Source: Salinicola aestuarinus (GTDB lineage: Bacteria; Pseudomonadota; Gammaproteobacteria; Pseudomonadales; Halomonadaceae). From it: a stretch of 51,607 nucleotides of DNA. Shown in pieces: positions 1 through 9,676 of this stretch. Location of the stretch: assembly GCF_003206645.1 (NCBI RefSeq), contig NZ_PZJP01000005.1:177227-228833 (forward strand), given 5' to 3'. Positions within the stretch are counted from its first letter, which is position 1. Each line of letters starts with the position of its first letter. The notes under the pieces are model-generated. The model was not told the DNA's origin, did not search any database, and saw only the letters and a list, made by a program, of their open reading frames with translations. The position numbers were made by a program, and so were the translations under genes.

Positions 1-22
1 AGCCGGTTTTTTCATGGGCGGT

Positions 23-70
23 CGACGGCGCCTTGCATCAGGCGGGCGTCGGCGCCTTGCGTCAGGCGGG
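23..70. repeat. 24-bp direct tandem repeat, two copies
   Basis: Two adjacent 24-base units (23-46 and 47-70) differ at two positions (cgacgg/cgtcgg and gcatca/gcgtca). A partial third unit (accggcgcc) follows. The repeat lies just beyond the 3' end of the minus-strand monooxygenase gene. No function is apparent. Confidence 0.8.
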
Positions 71-103
71 TACCGGCGCCGTGAAGGGCGGCGCCGATCG
101 CTC

Positions 104-418
104 TCAGCTCGGTCGCGTGGCCGGGTAGAAGAAGCGGACCCGGGGTTCGTCGGCGAGCAGTGGGGCGCTACCCTCCTTGAACGGGGCATAGTGCGGCATG
201 GTCGTGTGGTGCTCGAAAGCGGCACGGTCGCGATAGATCTCGTGCAGCACGACGACATCTTCGCTGCCCTCGGGTGTCAGCACCTCGAAGCTCAGACAGC
301 CTTCCTCGTTGGCCAGTGATTCGCTGGCGTCGTTGTGCGCTAGGGCCAGAAAGGCGGGCACCTGTCTCGGTTTGATGGAGAATTCGGCGAGGACGACGAA
401 GTGGCTGGTATCGCTCAT
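104..418 (-). CDS. Small antibiotic-biosynthesis-type monooxygenase (ABM fold, YgiN-like)
   Basis: A 104-residue single-domain protein. The N-terminal strand (FVVLAEFSIKP), the E-x-G-C-L-S-F core near residue 40, and the central VVVLHEIYRDRAAFEHH stretch near residues 55-70 are typical of the dimeric ferredoxin-like ABM family, which includes YgiN quinol monooxygenase and heme-degrading relatives. Such proteins are cytosolic and oxidise quinols or other small aromatics without a cofactor. The substrate cannot be told here. The start is supported by AGGGAG at 425-430, six bases upstream of the ATG. No partner gene is adjacent. Confidence 0.8.
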   Translation of the reverse strand: MSDTSHFVVLAEFSIKPRQVPAFLALAHNDASESLANEEGCLSFEVLTPEGSEDVVVLHEIYRDRAAFEHHTTMPHYAPFKEGSAPLLADEPRVRFFYPATRPS

Positions 419-563
419 GGCGAACTCCCTGTCGTGGATGAAAGTGGGCCGGCCGCGACGCGATGGCGCCGGGCGTGACGTGAGCCTAGGAAGGAAACGC
501 GCACAACGCGAGGCCGTATTGCCGTCGACGACGCGGTGTCATCGGTGCAGGCATCGCGAGACG

Positions 564-995
564 TCAGTGAACCCGCGGCGCCTCGCCCATGCCCAGGCGC
601 TCCTGGAATTCGGCCACGGCGCTCTTGAGCAGTTCCATCAGTCCCGGCATCAGTGCCGCGCCCTGTTCCGGGCCAGAGACGAACTGCTCGACGCTGACGT
701 GCACCGCCTGATTATGGACCACCAGTTTCGCCGCCTTCAGCGTATTCATGACGTCGTTGGCAGTCTCCAGCAGGCGAAGACGATCGGTGGAATCCGCCGC
801 CTGCCAGACACCGGGAAGCATGAGCTGGAAGAACGCCGGCTCGTCCGGGGCCACCACCAGCACGAATTCCAGGTCGTCGTGGCGCAGGCGAGCGGCCTGA
901 TCGTCCATCGCCTCGATCTCGATGTCCGAAGCGCTGAGTCGCGCGATGTACTCCTCGATGGGGGTGGCGGATGGCAAAGAAGTGCTGCTCGTCAT
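564..995 (-). CDS. YbjN / type III chaperone-like small acidic protein
   Basis: About 143 residues, acidic. It has an alternating strand-helix pattern and a central segment (LRLLETANDVMNTLKAAKL) resembling the conserved lLxxaNxlN signature of the YbjN family, whose fold is shared with type III secretion chaperones. No catalytic residue is visible and no secretion genes are near, so a general protein-binding role is the most that can be said. Two ATGs lie six bases apart (1001 and 995). The GGGAG at 1003-1007 is only 1 nt from the first but 7 nt from the second, so the second is preferred. The family assignment is tentative. Confidence 0.55.
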   Translation of the reverse strand: MTSSTSLPSATPIEEYIARLSASDIEIEAMDDQAARLRHDDLEFVLVVAPDEPAFFQLMLPGVWQAADSTDRLRLLETANDVMNTLKAAKLVVHNQAVHVSVEQFVSGPEQGAALMPGLMELLKSAVAEFQERLGMGEAPRVH

Positions 996-1232
996 GGTCA
1001 TGCTCCCAAATCGTCGGCGGCGCAGCGGCGTCGCGTATTGACGCCATTGTAAGGCAGCGCGAATTCGGGGTCAGGTTGGCGTTGGGTTTCCGTGCTGTCC
1101 TGTCGCCGGTGGCCCGTCAGCGTTCCGGGGCCTGCCGGCGAGCCCCGGAGCCGACACCCGCAGAGCCGGCAATAACAGGCGCTGCCAATCTTGCCGTTTC
1201 GGGGCCGGTCGCCAGTGCGTAAACTCCGCGCC

Positions 1233-3110
1233 ATGTCCACGAACGCTCTCTCGCCCCACGCGCCTAAGCTTCGCCCCTACCAGTGTCAGGCCGTCGACAA
1301 CGTCATCGCGCACTTTCGCCAAAGTGACGACCCTGCGGTGGTCGTGCTGCCCACCGGTAGCGGCAAGTCGCTGGTCATCGCCGATCTCGCCCGCCGCGCC
1401 CGCGGTCGGGTGCTGGTGCTCGCCCACGTTCGCGAGCTGGTGGAGCAGAACCACGCCAAGTATCTCGCCTACGGGCTGGAGGCGGATATCTTCAGCGCGG
1501 GCCTGAAGCGCAAGGAGAGCACGCGCCAGGTGGTGTTCGGCTCGGTACAGTCGGTCGTCAACGGTCTCGATGCCTTTGCCACCGGCGACTTCACGCTGCT
1601 GGTGATCGACGAGTGTCATCGCGTGGCACTCTCTCGAGATGCGCTGGCGGCGCCAGCGAACGAACAGCGCAGCGCTTCGACCTACGAAAAGGTGATCGCC
1701 CGGCTGCGCCAGGCCCGGCCCAATCTCAAGGTGCTGGGGCTGACCGCCACTCCTTACCGCCTCGGTGAAGGATTTCTCTACTACCGCCACTATCACGGCA
1801 TGGTGCGCGGCCCGGAAGAGGCGTTCTTTCGCGACTGCGTGTTCGAACAGCCGCTGCGGGTCATGGTTCGCAAGGGGTACCTCGCCGAGCCCAGGCGCAT
1901 CGACGCCGCCATGGCGTTCTACGACTTCTCGCGACTGCTACCGCAGCGCAACGGGCAGTTCGCCGAGCGTGACCTGAACGCCGTGGTCGAGGGCAATCGC
2001 GCCACACCGCAGATCATCGCCGACATCATCGAACGTGCCCGCGACCGCGAGGGCGTGATGATCTTCGCCGCCACGGTTGCGCACGCCGAAGAGGTGGTCG
2101 GGCGCTTGCCGTCCACCGAGAGCGCGCTGATTACCGGCGCCACGCCGGGGCCGGAGCGCGAGCGCCTGATCGCAGCGTTCAAGGCCCGCGAGGTGAAGTA
2201 TCTGGTCAATGTCGCGGTGCTCACCACGGGGTTCGATGCGCCCCACGTCGACGTCATCGCGATGCTGCGGCCCACGGAATCGGTAGGGCTCTACCAGCAG
2301 ATCGTCGGCCGGGGCCTGAGGCTCTCGCCGGGCAAGACGGATTGCCTGATCCTCGACTATGCCGGCAACCCCTGGGATCTCTATGCCCCCGAGATCGCCC
2401 AGGCGAAGCCGGACAGCGAGAGCGAACCGGTGCAGGTCGAGTGTCCGGCGTGCGGTTTCGCCAACATCTTCTGGGGCAAGCGCGACGGTGAGCTGGTGCT
2501 CGAGCATCACGGTCGCCGTTGCCAGGGGCTCGTTGAAAAGGGTCAGGACCGCGCGCTCGGCGTAAGGTCAAACCCGACGGGTATGACCGAGGCGGGCGCG
2601 CGAGAGCGTCGACAACAGTGTACTTTCCGCTTTCGCTTCAAGGTGTGCGAACAGTGCGGCGGCGAGAACGATATCGCCGCCCGCGCCTGTGGCCACTGTG
2701 GCGAGCGTCTGGTCGACCCCGACGACAAGCTGCGCGATGCGCTGAAGCTGCGCCACGCCAAGGTGCTGCGCGTCAGCGGCATGGAACTCCAGGCGACCAC
2801 CAACGGGCGTGGCGTACCCAGGCTCAAGGTGATCTATCACGATGAGGATGGCGAGACGCTGGAAGAGTGGTTCGGCCTGGAGACGCCGGCGCAGCAACAC
2901 GTCTTTGAACGGGTCTTCCTGCGTCAGCACCTGCGCGCCCCCGGTTCGGGCTGGCGGCCAGTGTCCGCCGAGGAGGCAACGCGCGAGGCCGACCGTCTGC
3001 GGGCCCCGGATTTCGTCATCGCCCGCAGGACCGGCCGCCACTGGCGCATCGGCGACAAGCTCTTCGATTATCAAGGACGCTACCGCACCGCCGACGCCGC
3101 GAGCGGCTGA
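1233..3110 (+). CDS. radD: RadD (YejH) superfamily 2 DNA repair helicase
   Basis: A 625-residue helicase resembling E. coli RadD along its whole length. Walker A TGSGKS is at 41-46, the DECH box at 126-129, motif III TATPYR at 171-176 and motif [10 protein letters not shown] at 356-363. A C-terminal zinc-binding part follows: C404/C407 (CPACGF), C430, C463, then the four-Cys group C472, C475, C486, C489. RadD is a DNA-dependent ATPase that works with SSB and RecA in double-strand break repair and template switching. Two insertions relative to E. coli RadD are seen, after the DECH box (about 131-150) and between the zinc motifs (about 434-460). ATG 1233 is chosen because the extra in-frame sequence upstream is not RadD-like. 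No strong Shine-Dalgarno is present. Confidence 0.93.
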   Translation: MSTNALSPHAPKLRPYQCQAVDNVIAHFRQSDDPAVVVLPTGSGKSLVIADLARRARGRVLVLAHVRELVEQNHAKYLAYGLEADIFSAGLKRKESTRQVVFGSVQSVVNGLDAFATGDFTLLVIDECHRVALSRDALAAPANEQRSASTYEKVIARLRQARPNLKVLGLTATPYRLGEGFLYYRHYHGMVRGPEEAFFRDCVFEQPLRVMVRKGYLAEPRRIDAAMAFYDFSRLLPQRNGQFAERDLNAVVEGNRATPQIIADIIERARDREGVMIFAATVAHAEEVVGRLPSTESALITGATPGPERERLIAAFKAREVKYLVNVAVLTTGFDAPHVDVIAMLRPTESVGLYQQIVGRGLRLSPGKTDCLILDYAGNPWDLYAPEIAQAKPDSESEPVQVECPACGFANIFWGKRDGELVLEHHGRRCQGLVEKGQDRALGVRSNPTGMTEAGARERRQQCTFRFRFKVCEQCGGENDIAARACGHCGERLVDPDDKLRDALKLRHAKVLRVSGMELQATTNGRGVPRLKVIYHDEDGETLEEWFGLETPAQQHVFERVFLRQHLRAPGSGWRPVSAEEATREADRLRAPDFVIARRTGRHWRIGDKLFDYQGRYRTADAASG

Positions 3111-3482
3111 GGGTGAATCCTGTCTCATCGCGATGATCGCGGCTGTCGAACCTTCCCAGGGCGCCCCCCGGCCTGCGGACATCTTATCGGGAATGAGGTC
3201 TGAGCCATTCAGCCAAAGACGACGGGTTCATCGTTCGATGATTTCCGAATAGCGGTCCTCGGTCTCATTGTGAAACCTTCCTGAACGTCGCGATGAAAAA
3301 GACATCAATCCGTCCTGATTACCCGTGTCTGATTGGGTCTTTGGCAGAGGGCTTCATCATCGACTGACAGGCTGACAAGGCGATCTCTTACACGCGTTGA
3401 CGTGATGTGCCACGGAACTCGATTGGCAAAACTGATAGCATCCCGAGCGCTTGATGTGGCCGAGCTAATGCGAGGAGGTGGC
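3111..3482. other. Intergenic stretch without a recognisable gene
   Basis: A 372-base gap between radD and the first zinc-ribbon protein. It is noticeably less GC-rich than its neighbours. Short open frames here lack codon bias and ribosome sites. No tRNA, clear hairpin terminator or convincing promoter was found, although a promoter for the following two genes must lie in it or further upstream. Confidence 0.6.
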
Positions 3483-3851
3483 GTGGAAAACAGTCGGTGT
3501 CCCTACTGCCGGGAGGGGATCAAGACAGAGGCCATTCTTTGCCGACACTGTCACTCCCGTCTCGGCGCCGTGGGTGCCCACGGGCGCCGTCGAGCATTGA
3601 GCCCGGAGACCTGGTGGCTGCCCATCCCGGCCGTTGTCTTCGGCCTGCTGTCGCTTTTCTGTTCGTGGTCCACGGCCGGCGTCTATCTGAGTTGGGACGA
3701 GATGGCGGGCCTGATGGTGATCCCGCTATTCGGCATCATTACCGGACTGTCCGGGGCGCTGATCCAGGCAAAGGGGCGTAATACCGCCATTGTCGGATGC
3801 GCGATGTCAGCGCTTGGGCTGATCGTCGCCATCCTGTTACTGATCGATTAA
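3483..3851 (+). CDS. Zinc-ribbon inner membrane protein of unknown function
   Basis: About 122 residues. A short N-terminal zinc ribbon (CPYC ... CRHC, residues about 6-24) is followed by three hydrophobic segments (about 46-61, 75-93 and 102-121) that should span the membrane. This small zinc-ribbon plus DUF4190-like layout is common in bacteria but has no known biochemical role. GTG at 3483 is chosen because AGGAGG lies at 3473-3478; an in-frame ATG at 3468 has no ribosome site. The next gene starts 13 bases downstream and also carries an N-terminal CPYC zinc ribbon, so the two are probably co-transcribed and functionally linked. Confidence 0.7.
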   Translation: MENSRCPYCREGIKTEAILCRHCHSRLGAVGAHGRRRALSPETWWLPIPAVVFGLLSLFCSWSTAGVYLSWDEMAGLMVIPLFGIITGLSGALIQAKGRNTAIVGCAMSALGLIVAILLLID

Positions 3852-3864
3852 AACGGAAAAGATT

Positions 3865-4356
3865 ATGGACTGCCCCTACTGCCGTGAAGAGATTCAAGAC
3901 GGCGCCACGAAGTGTAAACACTGCGGTTCAATGCTGGGTGATACTGCCGCTGCCAATGTGGAAACGACGTCGGCTTTCGGCTACTTCACGAAGTGCTTCC
4001 AGCTCTACTGCGTCTTTCAAGGGCGAGCACGACGGCGTGAATACTGGTTCTTTATCCTGTTCACCACCCTTTTCTCGTTCGGGTTCGGCATGCTGGATGC
4101 GATCCTCTTCGATGCGACGGACGTCGGTGTCTTCAGTCTGATCTTCAACCTGGTCGCACTGCTGCCGAGCATCGGCGTGACCGTACGGCGTCTGCACGAT
4201 ACCGGTCGCTCCGGCTGGTGGGCGTGGATTGCGCTCATTCCACTGGTGGGGTCGATCATTCTGCTGGTCTTTCTGGTTCAGGACAGTCACCAGGACAACG
4301 ACTATGGCAGGAATCCGAAATTGGCAGCGCCAGCCGGCGCCACCACGATCGCCTGA
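3865..4356 (+). CDS. DUF805 membrane protein with N-terminal zinc ribbon
   Basis: 163 residues. A CPYC...CKHC zinc ribbon occupies residues 3-20. It is followed by a DUF805 (YhaH-like) domain with the marker sequences RARRREYWFF near residue 54 and VRRLHDTGRSGWW near 110, the latter being the most conserved part of the family. Four membrane helices are predicted by eye. DUF805 proteins are inner-membrane proteins of unknown function. The fused zinc ribbon matches that of the gene just upstream, suggesting a small two-gene unit. Confidence 0.85.
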   Translation: MDCPYCREEIQDGATKCKHCGSMLGDTAAANVETTSAFGYFTKCFQLYCVFQGRARRREYWFFILFTTLFSFGFGMLDAILFDATDVGVFSLIFNLVALLPSIGVTVRRLHDTGRSGWWAWIALIPLVGSIILLVFLVQDSHQDNDYGRNPKLAAPAGATTIA

Positions 4357-4517
4357 TGCGGGGTGGCAGCGCCGCCCTTCGAGAACCCAGGGGCCGGCGG
4401 GGGGTAAAATCGGTACGACGCTCGACGAAGTGCTGGGGTCGCTCGAGACGATTGTCTAGAATGGGCGCGGAGCCCGGCCACCGGGCGCCTTCAATTCTGT
4501 AGCCAAGGAGCGACCCC

Positions 4518-4595
4518 ATGAGCTGGACGACCCCGGAAGTGAAAGAGATCTGTGTCGGCATGGAAATCAACGATTACATGCCCGCGGAATTTTGA
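4518..4595 (+). CDS. pqqA: PqqA, precursor peptide of pyrroloquinoline quinone
   Basis: A 25-residue peptide. Glu16 and Tyr20 sit in the invariant E-x-x-x-Y arrangement (EINDY). These two side chains are cross-linked by PqqE and become the carbon skeleton of PQQ. AAGGAG at 4505-4510 lies 7 nt before the ATG. The N-terminal Trp3 and the GMEIN core fit the family; the C-terminal tail (MPAEF) is short and acidic. It is the first gene of an unbroken pqqABCDE run, and its TGA overlaps the TTG start of pqqB. Confidence 0.93.
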   Translation: MSWTTPEVKEICVGMEINDYMPAEF

Positions 4596-5527
4596 GTTCT
4601 GCTGAACCCGTACGCGCGGCAGCTACCCTGCAGCTTCGCGTACTCGGAGCCGCCGCTGGCGGCGGCTCCCCTCAATGGAATTGCCGATGCGAGGTCTGCC
4701 GTCTGCTGTGGGCGAAGGACCCTCGCGTCACACCCCGCACCCAGTCCTCGATCGCCGCCAGTGTCGACGGTGAGAACTGGGCGCTGATCAACTGCGCGCC
4801 GGAAATCCTGAGCCAGATCCAGACCACGCCGGCGTTGCAGCCGAGCCATGGCGATCGACACACGCCGATTCGTTCGGTGATGGTCACCAACGCCGATGTC
4901 GACCATATCGGCGGGCTGTTGAACCTGCGCGAAAGCTCGCCGTTTCGCCTTCTGGCGACGCCGCTGATTCAGAACGTTCTCGCGCAGAATCCGATCTTCG
5001 ACGTGTTGAATCCGCAGTTCGTCGACCGCGAGCCGATCGCCCTGAACGCGCCATTTGCGCTGCTCGAGGGGCTCGGCGCGCGGCTGTTCGCCGTACCCGG
5101 CAAGACGGCGCTCTATCTCGAGGGCGATACGGTGGAGATCGGCGGCGAGAGCGAGAGCACGGTGGGGGTAGAGTTCCTCCATGGTGATCAGCGCGCCTAC
5201 TACATCCCCGGATGCGCGGCGATGACACCCTCACTGGCGGCACGCCTCGACGGCGCCGATCTGGTGCTGTTCGACGGCACGCTCTGGCGCGACGACGAGA
5301 TGATCGAGGCTGGCGTCGGCGTCAAGACCGGCGCTCGCATGGGCCACATGTCGATGTCCGGTGACGACGGCAGCATCGCCGCCTTCGCCGAGCTCAACGT
5401 CGCGCGGCGGGTGTTCGTGCACATCAACAACACCAATCCGGTGTTGATCGAAGGTTCGAAGGCACGCCTGGCCGCCGAGAAGGCCGGCTGGGAGATCGCC
5501 TTCGACGGTATGGAGCTAAACTGTTGA
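4592..5527 (+). CDS. pqqB: PqqB, metallo-beta-lactamase-fold PQQ biosynthesis protein
   Basis: About 311 residues from a TTG start (family usually about 304). The N-terminal RVLGAAAGGGSPQWNC and the Cys-rich CRCEVC motif are diagnostic, as are NADVDHIGGLLNLR near residue 104 and the late GHMSMSGDDGS stretch. PqqB has a metallo-beta-lactamase fold and acts on the PqqE/PqqD product, probably as a tyrosine hydroxylase. The TTG at 4592 overlaps the pqqA stop codon as TTGA, implying translational coupling. Typical PqqB begins about 13 residues later (at LQLRVLG), where only a CTG is available, so the exact start is uncertain. Confidence 0.92.
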   Translation: MSSAEPVRAAATLQLRVLGAAAGGGSPQWNCRCEVCRLLWAKDPRVTPRTQSSIAASVDGENWALINCAPEILSQIQTTPALQPSHGDRHTPIRSVMVTNADVDHIGGLLNLRESSPFRLLATPLIQNVLAQNPIFDVLNPQFVDREPIALNAPFALLEGLGARLFAVPGKTALYLEGDTVEIGGESESTVGVEFLHGDQRAYYIPGCAAMTPSLAARLDGADLVLFDGTLWRDDEMIEAGVGVKTGARMGHMSMSGDDGSIAAFAELNVARRVFVHINNTNPVLIEGSKARLAAEKAGWEIAFDGMELNC

Positions 5528-6321
5528 GCGCGACATTCGAAAATCGCCGCGACCTGACCGACCCCCTCGATGTCGCGGGGTTGGAAGCGCGCCTGCGCGA
5601 GGTCGGCGAGAGCCGCTACCACCATCGTCACCCGTTCCAGCTAATGCTGCAGAACGGCGAGCTCGACAAGCGTCAGGTGCAGGCGTGGGCACTCAATCGC
5701 TATTACTACCAGGCGATGATCCCCATCAAGGATGCCTCGCTGATGGCACGCATGAGCGACCCGGCACTGCGTCGCGAATGGCGCTCACGGCTGGTCGACC
5801 ACGATGGCGAGATGGCAGGCGAGGGCGGTATCGAACGCTGGCTGAAGCTCACCGACGGCCTCGACCTGCCGCGTGAGCTTGTGACCTCCACCCGAGGCAT
5901 CCTGCCGGCGACGCGCTTCGCGGTGGAGGCCTATACCCACTTCGTGCGCGATCGCACACCGCTGGAGGCGATCGCCTCCTCGCTCACCGAGCTCTTCTCG
6001 CCGATGGTGATCGGCCAGCGGGTACGGGGGATGCTCGAGCACTACGATTTCGTCTCGCGGGAGACGCTCGCCTACTTCGAGCCGCGTCTGACCCAGGCGC
6101 CGCGGGATGCCGAGATGGCGCTGGATTACGTCAAGCGCCATGCGGTGCGCGCCGACCAGCAGCAGGCGGTGATCGATGCGCTGCGCTTCAAGTGCAGCGT
6201 GCTGTGGGCGATGCTCGACGCGCTGCAGCATGCCTACGTCACCCCCGGCCAGGTGCCGCCCGGTGCCTGGGGCAGCGGCGTCGACGGCGACGGCCTGGGC
6301 GGCGAAGGGAGGCTGTCATGA
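5524..6321 (+). CDS. pqqC: PqqC, pyrroloquinoline-quinone synthase
   Basis: 265 residues, a little longer than the usual 250. The all-helical PqqC signature is clear: YHHRHPFQ near residue 36, then ALNRYYYQ and the IPIKDASLMARM segment. It performs the last step, the eight-electron ring closure and oxidation to PQQ, without metal. It starts with TTG overlapping the pqqB stop in the same TTGA arrangement seen at pqqA/pqqB. The C-terminus is extended by a Gly-rich tail whose codons carry the ribosome site of pqqD. Confidence 0.94.
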   Translation: MSATFENRRDLTDPLDVAGLEARLREVGESRYHHRHPFQLMLQNGELDKRQVQAWALNRYYYQAMIPIKDASLMARMSDPALRREWRSRLVDHDGEMAGEGGIERWLKLTDGLDLPRELVTSTRGILPATRFAVEAYTHFVRDRTPLEAIASSLTELFSPMVIGQRVRGMLEHYDFVSRETLAYFEPRLTQAPRDAEMALDYVKRHAVRADQQQAVIDALRFKCSVLWAMLDALQHAYVTPGQVPPGAWGSGVDGDGLGGEGRLS

Positions 6322-6647
6322 CCCGCACGGAAAACCCGGAAAACACCGAGCTGGACACCGGCGGCGCACCGGCGCTGTCAGAGACGGACGTGGTCAAGAT
6401 CCCGCGCGGCGTACGGCTGCGCGAGGACAAGGCGCGTGGCGGCTGGGTGCTGCTGGCGCCGGAGCGGGTGTTCCAGCTCGATCCGGTCGCCCGCGAGGTG
6501 CTCTCCCGCCTCGACGGCGAGCGCAGTATCGCGGCCATCGTCGACGATCTGGCAGCGACGTTCGCGGCCCCCCGCGAGCGCATTCTCATCGACGTTCGCG
6601 CCATGCTCGTTGACCTGCTCACCAAGAACGTACTGGAAGTGGTATGA
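6318..6647 (+). CDS. pqqD: PqqD, PqqA-binding chaperone
   Basis: 109 residues. After a 25-residue acidic leader comes the conserved PqqD core: [22 protein letters not shown] (about 34-55), then [19 protein letters not shown] and a helical end. PqqD is the RiPP recognition protein that binds PqqA and presents it to the radical-SAM enzyme PqqE. The ATG overlaps the pqqC stop (ATGA), and AAGGGAGG at 6305-6312 gives a strong ribosome site. The N-terminal extension is longer than in most PqqD proteins (about 90 residues). Confidence 0.92.
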   Translation: MTRTENPENTELDTGGAPALSETDVVKIPRGVRLREDKARGGWVLLAPERVFQLDPVAREVLSRLDGERSIAAIVDDLAATFAAPRERILIDVRAMLVDLLTKNVLEVV

Positions 6648-7750
6648 CGCCCGGCACCCCCGCCCCCCAGCCGCCCATTGGCATGCTGGCGGAGCTGACG
6701 CATCGCTGTCCCCTGCAGTGTCCCTACTGCTCCAACCCGGTCGAACTGACGCGCAAGCGTGACGAACTCGATACCGAGACCTGGCAGCGCGTTTTCGCCG
6801 AGGCCGCCGAACTCGGTGTACTGCAGGTGCATCTCTCCGGCGGCGAACCGGCGGCGCGCCCCGACCTCGAAGCGCTGATCGCTGGCTGCGTCGATTCGGG
6901 GCTCTACTCCAATCTGATCACCGCCGGCGTCAATATCTCGCGAGCCCGGCTCGAAGCGTTGGCGGATGCCGGTCTCGACCACGTCCAGCTCTCGATCCAG
7001 GGCGCGACGGCGGAGGTCAACGATCGCATCGCCAATCTGCCCGGCGCCTTCGACAAGAAGCGTGCCTTCGCCGCCGAGGTGACCGACGTCGGCCTGCCGC
7101 TGACGCTCAACAGCGTGATCCACCGCCACAATCTGCATCAGATTCCCGATCTGGTGGAGCTGGCGCTGGAGCTCGGGGCGCGTCGTCTGGAGATCGCTCA
7201 CGCCCAGTATTACGGCTGGGCACTGGCCAACCGGGGGGCGCTGATGCCGCCTCGCGAGCAGGTGATGGAGGCGCTGGAGCTGGTCGAGGCCGCCCGTGAG
7301 CGGCTCAAGGGAAAGCTCGTGATCGACGCCGTGGTGCCGGACTACTACGCGCGCCTGCCCAAACCGTGCATGAACGGCTGGGGGCGCCAGTCGCTGAATG
7401 TCACGCCTAACGGTCGCGTCCTGCCGTGCCATGCGGCGGAGACGATCCCCGGGCTCGAGTTCTGGAACGTGCGCGAACACGCCCTCGACGAGATCTGGCG
7501 CGACAACCCGGCATTCAACGCCTATCGCGGCACCGACTGGATGCCCGACGCCTGCCAGAGCTGCGATCGACGCGAGATCGACTGGGGCGGCTGCCGGTGT
7601 CAGGCGCTGGCGCTCACCGGCGACGCCGCCCAGATGGACCCGGTCTGCGAGTTCTCGCCCTACCATGACGACGTTCAAGCGCTGGCCATCGTCGATGCGC
7701 AAAAAGGCGACGACTTCGCCTACCGCCGCTTCGCCCGTCAGCCTGCCTGA
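6644..7750 (+). CDS. pqqE: PqqE, PqqA radical-SAM peptide cyclase
   Basis: 368 residues. The radical-SAM cluster cysteines C22, C26 and C29 (CPLQCPYC) lie near the N-terminus. A SPASM-type Cys-rich C-terminal region ([33 protein letters not shown] and a final DPVCEF) holds the auxiliary clusters. It forms the C-C bond between Glu and Tyr of PqqA using SAM. The ATG overlaps the pqqD stop (ATGA). No pqqF/pqqG protease gene follows, so trimming of the cross-linked peptide must rely on a protease encoded elsewhere. Confidence 0.95.
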   Translation: MTPGTPAPQPPIGMLAELTHRCPLQCPYCSNPVELTRKRDELDTETWQRVFAEAAELGVLQVHLSGGEPAARPDLEALIAGCVDSGLYSNLITAGVNISRARLEALADAGLDHVQLSIQGATAEVNDRIANLPGAFDKKRAFAAEVTDVGLPLTLNSVIHRHNLHQIPDLVELALELGARRLEIAHAQYYGWALANRGALMPPREQVMEALELVEAARERLKGKLVIDAVVPDYYARLPKPCMNGWGRQSLNVTPNGRVLPCHAAETIPGLEFWNVREHALDEIWRDNPAFNAYRGTDWMPDACQSCDRREIDWGGCRCQALALTGDAAQMDPVCEFSPYHDDVQALAIVDAQKGDDFAYRRFARQPA

Positions 7751-7841
7751 ATCCGCCATCCGATTGCTGGAGGCCGCGTGGGCTTGGGCCGCCGCGCTTG
7801 ATAGACTGCGCTGACTGCATTGGCCGGTGACGGGAGACGAG

Positions 7842-8792
7842 ATGAGCGTGACCGAATCCGAACGCGTCGATAGCGATTCGTCGAGACCCGAGGCGTTCGT
7901 CGCGACCGTCAACGGCGAGGGCATGAGCGAGCTCCCGGAAGATCTGTATATCCCGCCGGAGGCGCTCAAGGTCTTTCTCGAGACCTTCGAAGGGCCGCTC
8001 GATCTACTGCTCTATCTGATTCGTCGTCACAACCTCGATATTCTTGCCGTCAACGTCGCGGCGATCACCCATCAGTACGTCGAGTACGTCGAGCTGATGC
8101 AGGCGCTCGAGATCGATCTCGCCGGGGAGTATCTGGTGATGGCGGCGATGCTGGCGGAGATCAAATCACGCACGCTGCTGCCGCGTCCGCCCAGGGGCGA
8201 CGACGAGGACGAGGAGGCGGATCCCCGCGCTGAACTGATCCGTCGGCTGCAGGAGTACGAGCAGCTGAAGGTCGCTGCCGAAGCGCTCGACGAAGTGCCA
8301 AGGCAAGGGCGTGACTGGATGCCGGCGCAGGCGGCGCTGCCGCAGCTCGAGGTGCGAATCCAGCACCCCGACGTCGGCCTCGACGATCTTCTCGGCGCGC
8401 TTGGCGGGATGCTCAAACGCGCGGATCTGCGTCAGTCGCACCGCATCAGTCGGGAGACACTCTCGACGCGTGAGCGAATGCTCGCGATCATGAACCGGCT
8501 CGGCGCCGACCGCTACACGCGCTTCGAGACGCTGTTCGACCTCGAGGAGGGGCGCGCCGGCGTCATCGTCACCTTCGTGGCGATTCTGGAATTAGCGCGT
8601 GAGTCGATGATCGAAATCGTGCAGAATGCGCCGCTTTCTCCGATCCATCTGCGGGCGCGCCTGGCCCTGGAATCCGGCGTCGACGGCGCGTTCGAGGTGC
8701 CCGACGGTGAGCCGCAAGCGGTGTCCGACGCGCCCTTTGTCGATGCTGCCGAGCCGCGTGCGCGACCCGGCGACGATACCCCGACGCCATGA
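7842..8792 (+). CDS. scpA: ScpA, kleisin subunit of the SMC condensin
   Basis: 316 residues. The ScpA signature FEGPLDLLLYLIRRHNLDI lies near residues 49-67, followed by ITHQYVEYVELMQALEIDLAGEYLVMAAMLAEIKSR. The kleisin bridges the Smc heads and binds ScpB to compact and segregate the chromosome. The ATG at 7842 is preferred over a GTG at 7827 because GGGAG at 7832-7836 lies 5 nt upstream. Both ends carry acidic, probably disordered extensions. The gene overlaps scpB by 4 nt, the first step of the scpA-scpB-rluB operon. Confidence 0.94.
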   Translation: MSVTESERVDSDSSRPEAFVATVNGEGMSELPEDLYIPPEALKVFLETFEGPLDLLLYLIRRHNLDILAVNVAAITHQYVEYVELMQALEIDLAGEYLVMAAMLAEIKSRTLLPRPPRGDDEDEEADPRAELIRRLQEYEQLKVAAEALDEVPRQGRDWMPAQAALPQLEVRIQHPDVGLDDLLGALGGMLKRADLRQSHRISRETLSTRERMLAIMNRLGADRYTRFETLFDLEEGRAGVIVTFVAILELARESMIEIVQNAPLSPIHLRARLALESGVDGAFEVPDGEPQAVSDAPFVDAAEPRARPGDDTPTP

Positions 8793-9676
8793 ACCGTTTG
8801 ACCGACTCCTACGTGACGCCAGCCCTTGACGATATACTCGAAGCGGTACTGTTGGCCGCCGGCGAACCCGTATCGCTGGAACGGATCGAATCGCTGTTCG
8901 AGCGTCAGCCGCCGTCGCGGGCCGCGATTCGCGAGTCGCTGACCAAGCTATCGGCGCGTCTTGCCCAGAGCGGTGCACTGGAACTTAGCGAGACGGCATC
9001 GGGTTATCGGGTGCGTATTCAACAGCGCTACTCGCCCTGGGTCTCGCGGCTCTGGGAAGAGCGCCCCCAGCGCTATTCGCGGGCGCTGCTGGAAACGCTG
9101 GCATTGATCGCCTACCGTCAGCCGGTGACCCGCGGCGACATCGAGGAGGTGCGCGGCGTGGCCGTCTCGAGCTCGATCGTGCGAACGCTGCACGATCGTG
9201 GCTGGATTCGAGTGGTGGGCCACCGCGACGTGCCCGGCCGGCCGGCTGTCTATGCCACCACGCGGGCCTTTCTCGACGATATGGGATTGAAGAGTCTGGA
9301 TGCGCTGCCGCCCATGCAGGCGCTGCAGCAGATGGAGACTTTCGAGACCGCCATGCACGAGCCGTTTGCCGATCAGGGCGGCGGTGATCACGGCCAGGGC
9401 CCCCCGGGTGCCGAGGCCGTCGATGATTTATCGGCAAAGGCCGCCCCGACTCCTGTCGAGTCGAAGGCGGACGACACAGACGAACACGCCGAGACGGCGT
9501 CCCCCGACCGGTCGCCGAGTTTTGCCGAGCTCGAAGCGCGACTGGTCGAACGCGCCCGCCAACGCGATGCCGACGAGCAGCGCGCAGCGGGGGCGGACAC
9601 TTCGGAAGCGGTCGATGATGGCGACGACACGCCCGCGACGCTTCCCGCAGCCGATGAGGCCAAGAAAGACTCATGA
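8789..9676 (+). CDS. scpB: ScpB, winged-helix condensin subunit
   Basis: 295 residues. The two winged-helix domains fill about residues 8-185 (for example [18 protein letters not shown] and [24 protein letters not shown]). The remaining 110 residues are Asp/Glu/Ala-rich and look disordered, an extension longer than the usual ScpB of about 200 residues. ScpB dimers bind ScpA and regulate Smc ATPase heads. The start overlaps the scpA stop (ATGA) and the end overlaps rluB in the same way, so the three genes are translationally coupled. Confidence 0.93.
   Translation: MNRLTDSYVTPALDDILEAVLLAAGEPVSLERIESLFERQPPSRAAIRESLTKLSARLAQSGALELSETASGYRVRIQQRYSPWVSRLWEERPQRYSRALLETLALIAYRQPVTRGDIEEVRGVAVSSSIVRTLHDRGWIRVVGHRDVPGRPAVYATTRAFLDDMGLKSLDALPPMQALQQMETFETAMHEPFADQGGGDHGQGPPGAEAVDDLSAKAAPTPVESKADDTDEHAETASPDRSPSFAELEARLVERARQRDADEQRAAGADTSEAVDDGDDTPATLPAADEAKKDS

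Noticed and set aside
4434..4462. TAGAAT -10-like box before pqqA
   Set aside because: No acceptable -35 element at 16-18 bp; a promoter is likely nearby but this one cannot be supported.
6239..7969. 576-codon open frame on the minus strand across pqqD-pqqE
   Set aside because: It is the antisense of two certain genes in a GC-rich genome; the translation has no family features.
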